Positions 8,224-17,608 of a DNA stretch of 64,000 nucleotides are shown one piece after another. The notes under the pieces are model-generated. The model searched no databases, was not told the origin of the DNA, and saw only the letters and a program-made list of their open reading frames with translations. The DNA is from Sphingobacterium athyrii (GTDB taxonomy: Bacteria > Bacteroidota > Bacteroidia > Sphingobacteriales > Sphingobacteriaceae). Where the stretch lies: contig NZ_QCXX01000007.1 in NCBI RefSeq assembly GCF_003071065.1, forward strand, positions 186,669-250,668. The letters run 5' to 3'. Both the position numbers and the translations under genes were made by a program. Within the stretch, counting starts at the first letter, position 1; the number at the start of each line of letters is the position of its first letter.

Positions 8224-8748
8224 TTAAGACTTCGCCAGTTTCCCTTTTGTCTCCATGATTGTACGGTAAAGCTCCTCTTGTCGCTGGGTTCCCAACACGT
8301 AGGTCAATCCATCTTTATCCGTTAGGAAGACCGCATTTTTACCCCCTGCAAAAAACTTAATCTTCCCTTTGGAATGCAGGTTATAAACAGGGTTATTAAA
8401 AAAAAATGTGCTATATGGTCCCTTTTCAACTTTCGAAATAGAAGCCAAATCTATTTTCACCACCCGGGTGGACCAGAGACCACTGATCAGGATATGATCC
8501 TGGAATACTTCTATGCGAAACAAGACCATATACATCATAACAATGGATGTAATGATGATCCCCACTCCGACAATGAAAAACAATTGACTGGAAATCAAAT
8601 GGTCCAAATTCAGATAAAATGCGGTAAAACAAAATAACACAAGTACCAAACGTACGCTTATCCAAACACGGTCACGTCCTAAATATTGATTTTCCGAATA
8701 GAATACACCTTCTTTCATTTCTTTTTTTATAATAGGGCACAGAGACAA
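8224..8748 (-). CDS. bacterial PH-domain membrane protein
   Basis: A 174-aa protein with two hydrophobic helices at residues about 29-48 and 52-75 (VWISVRLVLVLFCFTAFYLNL and SQLFFIVGVGIIITSIVMMYMVLF), then a beta-rich C-terminal half (RIEVFQDHILISGLWSTRVVKIDLASISKVEKG) typical of bacterial PH-like domains. Role unknown; such proteins sit in the inner membrane. It starts 21 nt after tilS and is probably co-transcribed with it. The first ATG (8748) or the one 10 codons later (8718, MKEGVFYSENQYL) could be the start; the second better matches the conserved part. Confidence 0.6.
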   Translation of the reverse strand: MSLCPIIKKEMKEGVFYSENQYLGRDRVWISVRLVLVLFCFTAFYLNLDHLISSQLFFIVGVGIIITSIVMMYMVLFRIEVFQDHILISGLWSTRVVKIDLASISKVEKGPYSTFFFNNPVYNLHSKGKIKFFAGGKNAVFLTDKDGLTYVLGTQRQEELYRTIMETKGKLAKS

Positions 8749-8769
8749 TTTTCCCTTGCTCCTTAATCC

Positions 8770-10101
8770 TTAACCACATTTACAGACTAAAGTAAGGACT
8801 TTTTTTGTATTGCTGGTAATCTTATAGCGATTATCCATGCGATATTTGGCAAGCCAAAGAATATCGCCATTTCCGTTCACCAGAATAGGAATATTTTCCT
8901 TTTCAAATAAACTGATTTTCTTATTGATGAAAAAATCACTCAGCTTTTTTCGCCCATCCATGCCCAAAGGATAGAAGCTATCTCCGATCTTCCATGAACG
9001 GATTGTCAATGGAAAGACAAGCAGATCATAATCGAATTTTGCAATCTCCCTACTCGTGTTAATCGTAAGTTCTGTAGAGATCCCTGCATGGAAACAATAT
9101 TGTTTCCATTCCACCGTCGATGTTTCAGAGGTAATGATCGCCTCGTCCGACGATATAAACTCCTTCTCTTTGATAAAAAGTTCATTTCTATCCAAAAGCA
9201 TATGATAGCAATCCGATTGAAAGATACGCCCTGATTCCCGTCCCCAAGCTTGCTGTAAATCACTTAACACAGCTTTAGAAAAATTAAAACCGGAAAACAA
9301 CTCGTACAATAAGGGCAAATTGTTCAAATGTTCTTCCAGATCTTCTTTGCGCACTACCCAACCATCACCTGTAGACCGAAAAAGTTTATTCCGGATCGGT
9401 TCGACAAATTGCTGTAGCAATTGATAAGATTCCTTAAAGTGTGTAATATTCTGTTCAAAAATCTGCTCAAAATCAGGTTGTAGCTTTTTGAAATGCGGAA
9501 TGATATCGATTCTTATCTTATTGCGCGCATACTTTGTCGAAAAGTTAGATTGGTCATCCCGATAAGCAATACTATATTCCTGAACGTAATATTCGATTTC
9601 ACTTGCTTTAAGGAATAAAAGCGGCCGAATGATGCGACCTCTTACAGGCAAGATGCCCTGAAGTCCTTGCAGACCAGTTCCACGTGAAAGATTTAACAAG
9701 ACGGTTTCAATGTGATCATTGAGGTGTTGAGCGACAGCAATTCGGTCAAACTGAAGTTGCTCACGAAGTTGTTCAAACCAGCGATAACGAAGTTCGCGCG
9801 CAGCCATCTGAATGGAAATTTGATTTTCCTTGGCATAGGTCTTGGTATCAAACTGGTTGACAAATATTGGAATTCCATTATCAGCAGCAAATTTTCGAAC
9901 CAAAGCTTCGTCCAGTTCGGAGTCCTCTCCACGCAACTGGAAGTTACAGTGCGCAATAGCGATATTAAAGCCGGCTTTTGCGAATAAATGTGCCATCAGC
10001 ATCGAATCTTTCCCCCCACTTACCGTAAGCAATATTTTGTCATGAGGCATCATTAAATGCTCCTTTTCAATATATCCCTTTAATCTTTCCAGCACATTCA
10101 T
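8770..10101 (-). CDS. tilS: tRNA(Ile)-lysidine synthase
   Basis: A 443-aa PP-loop ATPase that converts C34 of tRNA-Ile2 (CAU) to lysidine so that it reads AUA. The PP-loop is VSGGKDSMLMAHLF (residues about 27-40), with the family motif AVAQHLNDHIETVLLNLSRGTGLQGL and conserved RPLL. The C-terminal TilS domain (FPLTIRSWKIGDSFYPLGM, KLSDFFINKKIS) is present, so it is the long form. A TAACTTTG box ends 4 nt before the ATG. Essential gene in most bacteria. Confidence 0.96.
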   Translation of the reverse strand: MNVLERLKGYIEKEHLMMPHDKILLTVSGGKDSMLMAHLFAKAGFNIAIAHCNFQLRGEDSELDEALVRKFAADNGIPIFVNQFDTKTYAKENQISIQMAARELRYRWFEQLREQLQFDRIAVAQHLNDHIETVLLNLSRGTGLQGLQGILPVRGRIIRPLLFLKASEIEYYVQEYSIAYRDDQSNFSTKYARNKIRIDIIPHFKKLQPDFEQIFEQNITHFKESYQLLQQFVEPIRNKLFRSTGDGWVVRKEDLEEHLNNLPLLYELFSGFNFSKAVLSDLQQAWGRESGRIFQSDCYHMLLDRNELFIKEKEFISSDEAIITSETSTVEWKQYCFHAGISTELTINTSREIAKFDYDLLVFPLTIRSWKIGDSFYPLGMDGRKKLSDFFINKKISLFEKENIPILVNGNGDILWLAKYRMDNRYKITSNTKKVLTLVCKCG

Positions 10102-10105
10102 ACAA

Positions 10106-10113
10106 CAAAGTTA
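10106..10113 (-). promoter_or_regulatory. -7 promoter box TAACTTTG of tilS
   Basis: Perfect TAnnTTTG on minus, 4 nt before the tilS ATG. Divergent to the promoter of the OstA-like gene at 10188-10195. Confidence 0.55.
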
Positions 10114-10187
10114 CGGTATATTTTGGCTGAATGATAAATTCACATCTTAAAATTTGTGAAATCCAATAAAGTAGCAATTAAAATCCA

Positions 10188-10195
10188 TATTTTTG
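10188..10195 (+). promoter_or_regulatory. -7 promoter box TATTTTTG of the OstA-like gene
   Basis: Perfect TAnnTTTG, 5 nt before GTG 10201. It lies inside the longer open frame that starts at GTG 10156, which favours 10201 as the start. Confidence 0.5.
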
Positions 10196-10200
10196 CCCTT

Positions 10201-12705
10201 GTGAGACAATACATTTTTACCCTGATTGTATTAATTTTAACTGGCTTGACGGTGCAAGCCCAGAAACAGGACGAATTAAAATTACTTTCTTCGTCGCATA
10301 TTATTACTGGAAAAAACGGCAACGTCGTTTTCTACCGTCCCGTATATGAACATGTTGGTTCGACCTTATCCTCTGACAGTGGGTATTTACATAATGATAA
10401 ACTGGGTCGACAATTCTTCGAGGCCTATGGAAATGTAATCATCACCCAACCTGATGGCACACAGATATTTTCCAATAAGCTGCATTATGAAGCAGCCATG
10501 CAATTAGCGACATTAACCGGAGCAGTGCGTATGGTCAGTACCAGCGGATCAATATTGACCACCGATCATCTTGTTTATAATATGCGTAGTAAAATTGGAA
10601 ATTACTATAGCGGTGGACGTATTCTCTCCGGAAGTGACACGATCACCAGCCAGCGCGCAACCTATTTCGAAAATACCGGCGAATCTTATTTTAACCAAAA
10701 AGTTGTTGTCCGATCGACGAATGTAAAAGTCTATACAGACTCCATGAAATACAATGGCAACACCCGAATAACGGATTTCTACGGCCCTACAAATATGAAA
10801 GGGAATAAAGGCGAAAATCTGTATACGGAAAAAGGCCGTTATCATATGGCCACCGGTCAGGCCTATTTTTCTAAGAACAACCTTTATACAGAAGGCACCA
10901 AATTCCTAAAAGGAGATAGTCTTTTCTACGATAGACAAGTCGGCATCGGTAAAGCCGTGAAAAATGTTGTCTTTGTGGACACATTGGACAAATTCTATGC
11001 ATATGGTGGATATGGACTCTATAATGGAAAAAATGAATCCATCACGATGACAGACAGACCCTTGGTGGTTTCCGTGGTAAAAAAGGATTCGACCAAAAAA
11101 GATTCTGTCTCCTCGTTCTCACCTGTACAGAAAAAGTCTGAAAAGGAACTGAAAAAAGAAGCAAAGGAATTAAAGAAAGCTGAAAAAGAAGACCAGAAAG
11201 ACAAGGAAAAAAATAACAAAGCAGCGCTTGTTACCGATAAGGACCCTAAGAAGACCGTAGCGGAAAATAAGAATTTCATCGGCAAGGATGAGAAACTAAA
11301 AGAAAATTCCGAGATGGACTCTGTTTTTATGACTGCCGACACCCTATTCTCACAGATGATCTTCCGGCGAGATTATATCGCACGGGATTTTAAATTAGAT
11401 CGAGAAGGGGGAGCCATTGAAGAAGACAATGAGGTCGATTATGGTGATACAGATTCTACGTCCACCGATATAGATTCAACCAATGATTTACGACAAGCAG
11501 CCGATAGCTTAAAAAAAGGTATAGACAGCCTACATAAGAAGGAAATCAAACAACCCACCCTTGGCAAGGAAATCAAAAAATCAGCAGATACTACTGTCAC
11601 TAAAAGGCAGAATATTGCGAAGAAACAACCGGTGATCGTAGGTGATCAAAATCGGATTGAGATTGAAAAAAATCTGAAAGCCGATAGTGTATTACGCAAA
11701 AAAGCAATCATCCCGAAAGGCGGGGAATCGGATCAGATTATGGGTGCCGCATTGAAAAATGCGCAAGGCGGGAAAAAAGATTCTTTGGCTCAGGATACCG
11801 CAAAAACGAGAATTCTGAAAGCCTACTATAATGCCCGATTATTCAAATCCGATCTGCAGGCGGTTGCCGATTCCATGTATTATGGTATGCAGGATTCGAT
11901 GTTTAGGTTGATGGGAAAACCGATGATGTGGGCTGAGAATTCGCAGATATCCGGCGATACAATCTTCTTGCAGGTCAAAAATCAAAAACTGGACAATTCC
12001 CTTTTAGTCGGAAATGCATTTATGGTCAATGCCACAAGCGATTCATTAAAATTCAATCAGATCAAAGGAAGAAAAATTACCAGTTTCTTTACCAATAACC
12101 GGATGGAACGCCTCTTTGTGGATGGAAATGCTGAAAACATCTTCTATAATATTGACGAGAAAACGAATGTAACCACAGAACTCGTTCATGACCGAAGCAG
12201 CCGTTTCAAAATTCTGATGGAGGACAATAAACTCAAAGAATACGTTTCTATCCGAAAAGTTGATGGCAAGGTCTATCCGATAGCAGAGGTTACCGCAGAC
12301 AAAGAGTTTCTGCCAAACTTTACATGGCGTCCTGAGGACCGTCCTAAATCGAAAGCGGATCTATTAAATAGAAAACGTAACCTTTCCAAGTCATCTTTCA
12401 CGGCTCCGACAGAAAAGGAAACGGAGGAAAATGGGAAAATGAAATCCAAGCCTAAAGAGGATAAGCAGGGCCAGGAGAAGAAAGGGAATGACACGAAAGC
12501 CGGAGCAAAAGCTGTTTCGAATAAAACCAGCAGTACGCCTAAAGCAACAAGCCCCGAAGCAACAACGGCTAAGCCACAAGTAAAAAAAGACATTACGCCA
12601 ACAACTGATAAAACAGCTGTAAAACGGGATTCAACGAATTTAAAACCGTTGACAGGAACAGCTCTAGATAGTACCCAAACGTCCAAAAAGAAAGAGGCGA
12701 AATAG
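10201..12705 (+). CDS. OstA/LptA-like periplasmic protein
   Basis: An 834-aa exported protein. From GTG 10201 it begins MRQYIFTLIVLILTGLTVQAQ, a clean signal peptide; an upstream GTG (10156) would bury it. The first 300 residues carry repeated beta strands of the OstA/LptA jelly-roll type (YEAAMQLATLTGAVRMV, KLHYEAAMQ, MKYNGNTRITDFYGPT), the fold that carries LPS across the periplasm. A Lys/Glu-rich low-complexity linker follows (about residues 300-365), then a second beta-rich region (residues about 540-730) and a Lys/Thr/Pro-rich tail. No LptD barrel is evident. Role in LPS transport is inferred from the fold. Closed by a 20-bp hairpin shared with rdgB. Confidence 0.7.
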   Translation: MRQYIFTLIVLILTGLTVQAQKQDELKLLSSSHIITGKNGNVVFYRPVYEHVGSTLSSDSGYLHNDKLGRQFFEAYGNVIITQPDGTQIFSNKLHYEAAMQLATLTGAVRMVSTSGSILTTDHLVYNMRSKIGNYYSGGRILSGSDTITSQRATYFENTGESYFNQKVVVRSTNVKVYTDSMKYNGNTRITDFYGPTNMKGNKGENLYTEKGRYHMATGQAYFSKNNLYTEGTKFLKGDSLFYDRQVGIGKAVKNVVFVDTLDKFYAYGGYGLYNGKNESITMTDRPLVVSVVKKDSTKKDSVSSFSPVQKKSEKELKKEAKELKKAEKEDQKDKEKNNKAALVTDKDPKKTVAENKNFIGKDEKLKENSEMDSVFMTADTLFSQMIFRRDYIARDFKLDREGGAIEEDNEVDYGDTDSTSTDIDSTNDLRQAADSLKKGIDSLHKKEIKQPTLGKEIKKSADTTVTKRQNIAKKQPVIVGDQNRIEIEKNLKADSVLRKKAIIPKGGESDQIMGAALKNAQGGKKDSLAQDTAKTRILKAYYNARLFKSDLQAVADSMYYGMQDSMFRLMGKPMMWAENSQISGDTIFLQVKNQKLDNSLLVGNAFMVNATSDSLKFNQIKGRKITSFFTNNRMERLFVDGNAENIFYNIDEKTNVTTELVHDRSSRFKILMEDNKLKEYVSIRKVDGKVYPIAEVTADKEFLPNFTWRPEDRPKSKADLLNRKRNLSKSSFTAPTEKETEENGKMKSKPKEDKQGQEKKGNDTKAGAKAVSNKTSSTPKATSPEATTAKPQVKKDITPTTDKTAVKRDSTNLKPLTGTALDSTQTSKKKEAK

Positions 12706-12720
12706 ACCATATAAAAAGAT

Positions 12721-12764
12721 AAACACAAACGGGGCAAAATAAATATTTTGCCCCGTTTGTGTTT
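12721..12764. terminator. convergent hairpin between OstA-like gene and rdgB
   Basis: Perfect 20-bp stem (12721-12740 with 12745-12764) with core CGGGGCAAAAT and 4-nt loop. Only a three-T end on plus, so the U tract is weak, but the position between convergent genes fits bidirectional termination. Confidence 0.75.
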
Positions 12765-12807
12765 ACCGTAAAGGATAAAGTTTATCAACTAAAATTGCAC
12801 CTAAGCA

Positions 12808-13392
12808 TTATTTTGTTTTTAGATATTCAGCAAGCTTGCCGACAGCAATCGCACGATGACTGATCGCGTTTTTTTCTTGGGCGCTCATCTCAGCAAAAGT
12901 TGTGTTGTAGCCATCAGGGATAAAAATCGGATCATAACCGAATCCATCCACTCCCCTACGCTCTTTAATGATTTGGCCTTCGATACTTCCCTCAAAAAAA
13001 TGCTGTTGTTCATTCAGGTATAACGAAATAACGGTTTTGAATCTAGCCGTACGGTTTGGATTATCGCCTAATTTTTCCAGCACAAGATCAATATTCTTTT
13101 CCATATCCCTAGAGCCCGAATAACGTGCCGAATACACTCCCGGTTCACCATTTAAGGCATCTATTTCCAGGCCCGAGTCATCACCAAAACAGTAAAGCCC
13201 ATATTTGTTGACCAAATAGTCCGTTTTTTGCTGTGCATTTTCTTCAAATGTTACCCCGGTTTCCGGTATATCATCCTGACAGTCAATATCGTTTAAACTT
13301 TTAATAACAAAAGCATCTCCCACTATTGCCTGAACTTCGTTCAATTTATGGGCATTATTCGTTGCAAATACAAGTTCTAGCATCTTCTTCAA
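12808..13392 (-). CDS. rdgB: XTP/dITP diphosphohydrolase (RdgB/HAM1 family)
   Basis: A 194-aa house-cleaning pyrophosphatase that hydrolyses XTP and (d)ITP to monophosphates. Motifs: LVFATNNAHKLNEV (residues about 6-19), DDSGLEIDALNGEPGVYSARYSG, FGYDPIFIPDGYNTTFAEMS and SHRAIAVGKL. Normal length. Met 1 or Met 4 could start it; the family favours the short form. A TACTTTTG box lies about 24 nt upstream on the minus strand. Confidence 0.95.
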   Translation of the reverse strand: MKKMLELVFATNNAHKLNEVQAIVGDAFVIKSLNDIDCQDDIPETGVTFEENAQQKTDYLVNKYGLYCFGDDSGLEIDALNGEPGVYSARYSGSRDMEKNIDLVLEKLGDNPNRTARFKTVISLYLNEQQHFFEGSIEGQIIKERRGVDGFGYDPIFIPDGYNTTFAEMSAQEKNAISHRAIAVGKLAEYLKTK

Positions 13393-13468
13393 TTTTATAT
13401 TGCCAAAAGTAAAAAATCTTATTTAGAAAGGTGGCAAGCATTCTGATTGGCTATATAGCTTTTTGAAA

Positions 13469-14116
13469 TCAAGAAGCTATAAATGTTTTAAACTCGTTCC
13501 AGAACAGTTTCTTTTTATTGACATCGGCAAACATCTCCTCAAAGCTGAAGGTATTGAACACCGTCGCTATGCGCCCTTTCATATAAGAATTGTGTTCGAT
13601 CGGAGGAAGCTTTAAGGATGCGGGCTCCACACCCAATAAGATAATCTTTGTAGGTTCAAAAAAAGCCATAATCCGCTTAAAATCGTTGGGATTATGTGCA
13701 TTGGCTAAATTAACCACCGCCACAGTTTCCTTCGTTAACTTTAAAGCACCAATCGTTTTTTCAAATGCTTCACCTGCTGCTGGAGAAAAATAAGGATATG
13801 CTACATAACGCAGAATAAAAAGTATCCCCTGATCTTTGTTGCCCTGATAAATAAATTCTCCGCCAAACACCTCCAGTGCATTGCCACTACCCTTTTGATC
13901 TTTTCCGCTCCCTAGCGTACTCGATTCAATGTTTTTGTCTGAAATAACTGGCGTAGCGAGTTGATCAACCGAGGGAATTCCAACAGCAACATATTCCGTA
14001 TCCTTTGCTTTGGCTACAGCTTCCGGTTCCGACCGGAAGTCATACCCATTAGAAAAAATAGTTTCATCCATTAAGGCTTGAAGGGCTACCGGATTATCTG
14101 TTGTTAAATTGCTCAT
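13469..14116 (-). CDS. unknown 215-aa cytoplasmic protein
   Basis: Not recognised. No signal peptide or membrane segment. The C-terminal half (TVAVVNLANAHNPNDFKR, PTKIILLGVEPASLKLPPI, GRIATVFNTFSFEEMF) looks like an alpha/beta domain ending in a short helix. A mid-section rich in Gly/Ser/Lys (LGSGKDQKGSGNALEV) may be a loop. It lies between the deoxyhypusine-synthase-like gene and rdgB on the same strand, separated from the former by a terminator. Codon use and composition look native. Confidence 0.6.
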   Translation of the reverse strand: MSNLTTDNPVALQALMDETIFSNGYDFRSEPEAVAKAKDTEYVAVGIPSVDQLATPVISDKNIESSTLGSGKDQKGSGNALEVFGGEFIYQGNKDQGILFILRYVAYPYFSPAAGEAFEKTIGALKLTKETVAVVNLANAHNPNDFKRIMAFFEPTKIILLGVEPASLKLPPIEHNSYMKGRIATVFNTFSFEEMFADVNKKKLFWNEFKTFIAS

Positions 14117-14170
14117 CGTCTGAAAAAGAAATAGTGGAAAGTAAAGATAAACAAGAAAAGAATAAAAGAA

Positions 14171-14226
14171 AAGGAGCGAGGAATAAAGAACTTGCCTGAG
14201 CCAAATTCTTTGTTCCTCACTCCCCT
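14171..14226 (-). terminator. terminator of the deoxyhypusine-synthase-like gene
   Basis: Imperfect long inverted repeat (14171-14190 with 14206-14226), about 18 of 20 paired, followed on the minus strand by a T-rich run (TTTTCTTTTATTC). Confidence 0.7.
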
Positions 14227-14242
14227 TTCTCTATAAAAAAGA

Positions 14243-15223
14243 TTAATGCCCTAAGATATAAGAGAAAATCAAAGGCGCTACGATTGTCGCGTCAGATTCT
14301 ACAATAAATTTAGGTGTATCAATATCCAATTTACCCCAAGTGATTTTTTCATTTGGAACCGCTCCGGAGTAAGAACCATAAGAAGTCGTTGAATCAGAAA
14401 TTTGACAGAAATAAGCCCAGAAAGGTACTTCTTCCCACTCCAAATCTTGATACATCATCGGAACGACACAGATCGGGAAATCACCGGAAATACCACCGGC
14501 AATCTGGAAGAAACCAACACCTTTACCTGCAGAATTATTACGGTACCATTCCGTCAAATAAATCATGTACTCAATACCCGATTTAACAGTGCTCGCTTTC
14601 AATTTACCCTTGATCACATTTGACGCGAAGATATTACCTGTAGTCGAATCTTCCCATCCCGGACATACAATAGGCAAATTTTTCTCAGCAGCAGCAACAA
14701 TCCATGAATCTTTTGGGTCAATTTCATAGTATTGCTCCAATACACCAGAATTAACGACCTGATACAAAAACTCATGTGGCAAGTAACGCTCACCTTTCGC
14801 TTCAGCAGCATGCCACACATCTTCAAGATGTTTCTGCAAGCGACGGAAAGCCTCTTCTTCCGGAATACAAGTATCTGTTACACGGTTGTAGTGATTATTC
14901 AATAATTCTCTTTCTTGTTCCGCTGTCAAATCTCTATAATTCGGAATTCTTTTGTAATGTGAGTGAGCAACTAAGTTCATCACATCTTCCTCCAAATTAG
15001 CCCCAGTACAAGAAATAAAGTGTACTTTATCTTGACGGATCATTTCTGCCAAAGAAACACCCAATTCAGCAGTAGACATTGCGCCTCCTAGGGAGATCAA
15101 CATTTTTCCACCATCCAAAAGATGTTCCTCGTAACCTTTTGCAGCATCTACTAATGCCGCTGCGTTAAAGTGACGGTAATTATGCTCAATAAATTGAGAA
15201 ATAGGTCCTTTTTGAGTACTCAT
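14243..15223 (-). CDS. deoxyhypusine synthase-like protein
   Basis: A 326-aa NAD-dependent protein of the deoxyhypusine synthase family, which transfers an aminobutyl group from spermidine. Family signatures: MLISLGGAMSTAELG, FISCTGANLEEDV (NAD site), GIEYMIYLTEWY, FQIAGGISGDFPICVV and the Lys-bearing EKITWGKLD near residue 300, matching the catalytic Lys region of eukaryotic enzymes. Bacteria lack eIF5A, and homologues are thought to make homospermidine-type polyamines or have other acceptors, so the substrate is open. A TACCTTTG box lies 35 nt upstream. Single gene with its own terminator. Confidence 0.85.
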   Translation of the reverse strand: MSTQKGPISQFIEHNYRHFNAAALVDAAKGYEEHLLDGGKMLISLGGAMSTAELGVSLAEMIRQDKVHFISCTGANLEEDVMNLVAHSHYKRIPNYRDLTAEQERELLNNHYNRVTDTCIPEEEAFRRLQKHLEDVWHAAEAKGERYLPHEFLYQVVNSGVLEQYYEIDPKDSWIVAAAEKNLPIVCPGWEDSTTGNIFASNVIKGKLKASTVKSGIEYMIYLTEWYRNNSAGKGVGFFQIAGGISGDFPICVVPMMYQDLEWEEVPFWAYFCQISDSTTSYGSYSGAVPNEKITWGKLDIDTPKFIVESDATIVAPLIFSYILGH

Positions 15224-15258
15224 GATATTTTCTAACTTTTATAAAATAATAAGTACCG

Positions 15259-15266
15259 CAAAGGTA
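15259..15266 (-). promoter_or_regulatory. -7 promoter box TACCTTTG of the deoxyhypusine-synthase-like gene
   Basis: Perfect TAnnTTTG on minus, 35 nt before the ATG at 15223. Confidence 0.45.
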
Positions 15267-15365
15267 CTGAATATTATCTATTTTAGGCTTCCTCTCCCAC
15301 CAAAACAGCTATTGGCTGCTTATTTTTTAACAAATGTAAAAAGAATGCCAGCACCATAAATAGAA

Positions 15366-17588
15366 TTACATTCTTGAAACTTCCGTTTCGAGTGACGTTT
15401 TCTGAGCTTTTTGTTTTTGATAGAGCCCAAATGTATAATTGAAATTTAAACCAACAATTTGTGAATCATTTATGGTTTTAGAACGGATGTTGAATCGATC
15501 TCCAACTATTTCACGTTTGATCACATTTGTATGAAATAAATCCCGTATCGTTAAAGCCAGACTGAGGTTATTGGAAAACTGTTTATTGATCGCCAGGTGC
15601 ATCTGGTACAGTGGTTTAATAACTGTTTGTGCATAAAGCACATTTGTCCGATACGAATTGGTCCAATTTATTGTCAATTTATGCGGTAGCTTTACCTGTA
15701 TCATCAAATTACTTTGAAAAGACCAAAGATTTCGATCAATCGATAGGTCATTTAGCTCATCAGGTGTGTTTTTATAGTGGATATATTGAATCTGACCAAA
15801 ACCGTACAGTGTTAAGCTTTTAAAAATTTCTTGGCCCACATTCAAGGAAATAGCAGTACTCCGAACAGCCTCAATATTTTGATAAGTCTGGGCATAATTC
15901 TTTCCATTAAGCTGATGGATCATGGATATATAATCTCGATGGTTAAGGAAAGTTACACCGATATTCCAACGCTGGCCATGCACATATTTTAACTCCATAT
16001 TATCGGTCAGTTGTGGCACCAAATGAGCATTGCCCTGGTAGCTCGTATTAGCATCAAAAAAAAATATTGCAGGATTCAGATCCTGATAGTTGGGACGTAC
16101 GATCCTTCGTCCGTAAGCAATTTGTATGGCTTTGTTATTTTCTTTGTTGATTTTGTAAATGCCAAATAAAGTAGGAAAAAGATATAAAGTTTGTTTACGC
16201 TTGCCCAATTCGGCATATACATCATTAATTTCGTTATGAAATTGCGAATATTCAGTTCTTAAGCCCAATTTAAATTCCCACTGTTTTAATTTTATTTGAA
16301 AATCTGTATATATCGCTTCCAGATACTCTACTTGTCTAAATGCGCTTTCAAGTGCGTCTGCATCCCGCAGATCTTGGTCAGTTTTCCCCTTTTTATAATA
16401 TCCACGTGAGCTACGTGCCGATCGGCTTAGCTGGAACCCCGCTTCTAGCTCAAACCGTTCTTCAAATTTTCGCTGGAAATCGGTCTTAATTCCAAAAAGA
16501 TCAACAACAAAAGGATTGTTGGAATATAACAACTGCTCATCTTTACGCTGATGCGCAGCTCTCTGCATGATCATTGTTGTTAAATCTTGCCACCTATTAC
16601 TTGTATAATTTAGGTAATCGACATCCCATTGAATGGTTGTCTTTTTGTTTTCAGCGGCATAATCGTAGTGTAGGTTAGCACTATTTTTATGAATAGGATT
16701 GCGCAGGTTACTCCATGATGACGTGGATTGAAATAAGTCACCTGCGTTGGAAAAACTGGTCTGATAAACCCCTAATTCCTTATAGTTACTTTGAAGAAAA
16801 TTCCAGTTCAATTCGATCGAAGAATTCTTGCTTATCCGATATTCAAGTCCGATTCGTGCATTCATTTCCAGTGCATGATTACGCTCTTGGTTGTGCTGAG
16901 CAATTGTATTGATCTCATTGTCCTCGGCTACCAACTGACGTTCGCGAGCAACATCGAAATAATTGGAAGACCGTGCAATAGAAAACCCCGAGTTGATGGT
17001 CCATTTTTTCGTGCCATATTGGATCAGCATACCATTGTTGTATTTCCACAGCTGGCCCTTTGATCCTCCCAAAAATACAGTTCCTTTCAACCCTTTTAAT
17101 ACATCCCTTTTTGTTCTAATATCAATTACTCCAGCATAGCCTTCAGCACTCCATTTTGCTGGCGGTATCGACATTAAATCAATGTTAGCGACTGATGTCG
17201 CCGGTATAGATTTCAGATAACTTATCAATGCTATCCCATTGAGATGAGTTTGTTTACCATCTACAGTAACTAGCACACCCATTTTGCCTAAGAAAGATAG
17301 ATTCCCTAATTCATCGATCTGTAAACTCGGAATATTATTCAATACATCAAATGTATTCCCATTTAATAAAACAGGATTGCTTCTAAGGTTGATCCGTACA
17401 CGATCTAGAAGTTGCTGTTTAAGTACTGTGTTTCTCTTTACTTCAACCGTATCTATTTTTTGTGGCTCCAGACCAAGTGGTTTCAATATGACACTATCCC
17501 GCGATTGTACCGTTTTCTTCGGCTTTACCTGTGCCAATAAAAGGCACGGCAAGCCCAGGGATAGCCATAATAGTATCCTAAATCTCAT
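15366..17588 (-). CDS. TonB-receptor-like outer-membrane beta-barrel protein
   Basis: A 740-aa outer-membrane protein. Signal peptide MRFRILLWLSLGLPCLLLAQ, then a plug-like domain at about residues 50-160 (NIPSLQIDELGNLSFLGKMGVLVTVDGKQTHLNG, IPPAKWSAEGYAGVIDI). The rest alternates amphipathic strands as in the Bacteroidota OMP_b-brl_3 family (for example KLGLRTEYSQFH and IAYGRRIVRPNYQDLNP). It lacks the N-terminal carboxypeptidase-like domain usual in SusC types. It is the third gene of the BlaI/BlaR-amidase operon, 20 nt downstream, so its expression is probably controlled by the repressor. Substrate unknown; a cell-wall fragment is a guess from context. Confidence 0.8.
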   Translation of the reverse strand: MRFRILLWLSLGLPCLLLAQVKPKKTVQSRDSVILKPLGLEPQKIDTVEVKRNTVLKQQLLDRVRINLRSNPVLLNGNTFDVLNNIPSLQIDELGNLSFLGKMGVLVTVDGKQTHLNGIALISYLKSIPATSVANIDLMSIPPAKWSAEGYAGVIDIRTKRDVLKGLKGTVFLGGSKGQLWKYNNGMLIQYGTKKWTINSGFSIARSSNYFDVARERQLVAEDNEINTIAQHNQERNHALEMNARIGLEYRISKNSSIELNWNFLQSNYKELGVYQTSFSNAGDLFQSTSSWSNLRNPIHKNSANLHYDYAAENKKTTIQWDVDYLNYTSNRWQDLTTMIMQRAAHQRKDEQLLYSNNPFVVDLFGIKTDFQRKFEERFELEAGFQLSRSARSSRGYYKKGKTDQDLRDADALESAFRQVEYLEAIYTDFQIKLKQWEFKLGLRTEYSQFHNEINDVYAELGKRKQTLYLFPTLFGIYKINKENNKAIQIAYGRRIVRPNYQDLNPAIFFFDANTSYQGNAHLVPQLTDNMELKYVHGQRWNIGVTFLNHRDYISMIHQLNGKNYAQTYQNIEAVRSTAISLNVGQEIFKSLTLYGFGQIQYIHYKNTPDELNDLSIDRNLWSFQSNLMIQVKLPHKLTINWTNSYRTNVLYAQTVIKPLYQMHLAINKQFSNNLSLALTIRDLFHTNVIKREIVGDRFNIRSKTINDSQIVGLNFNYTFGLYQKQKAQKTSLETEVSRM

Positions 17589-17608
17589 GCTGTTTTATCC
17601 ATTAAAAT

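Noticed and set aside
12273..12788. 171-codon minus frame under the OstA-like gene 3' end
   Set aside because: It is antisense to a well-supported coding region with low-complexity Lys-rich codons; no domain.
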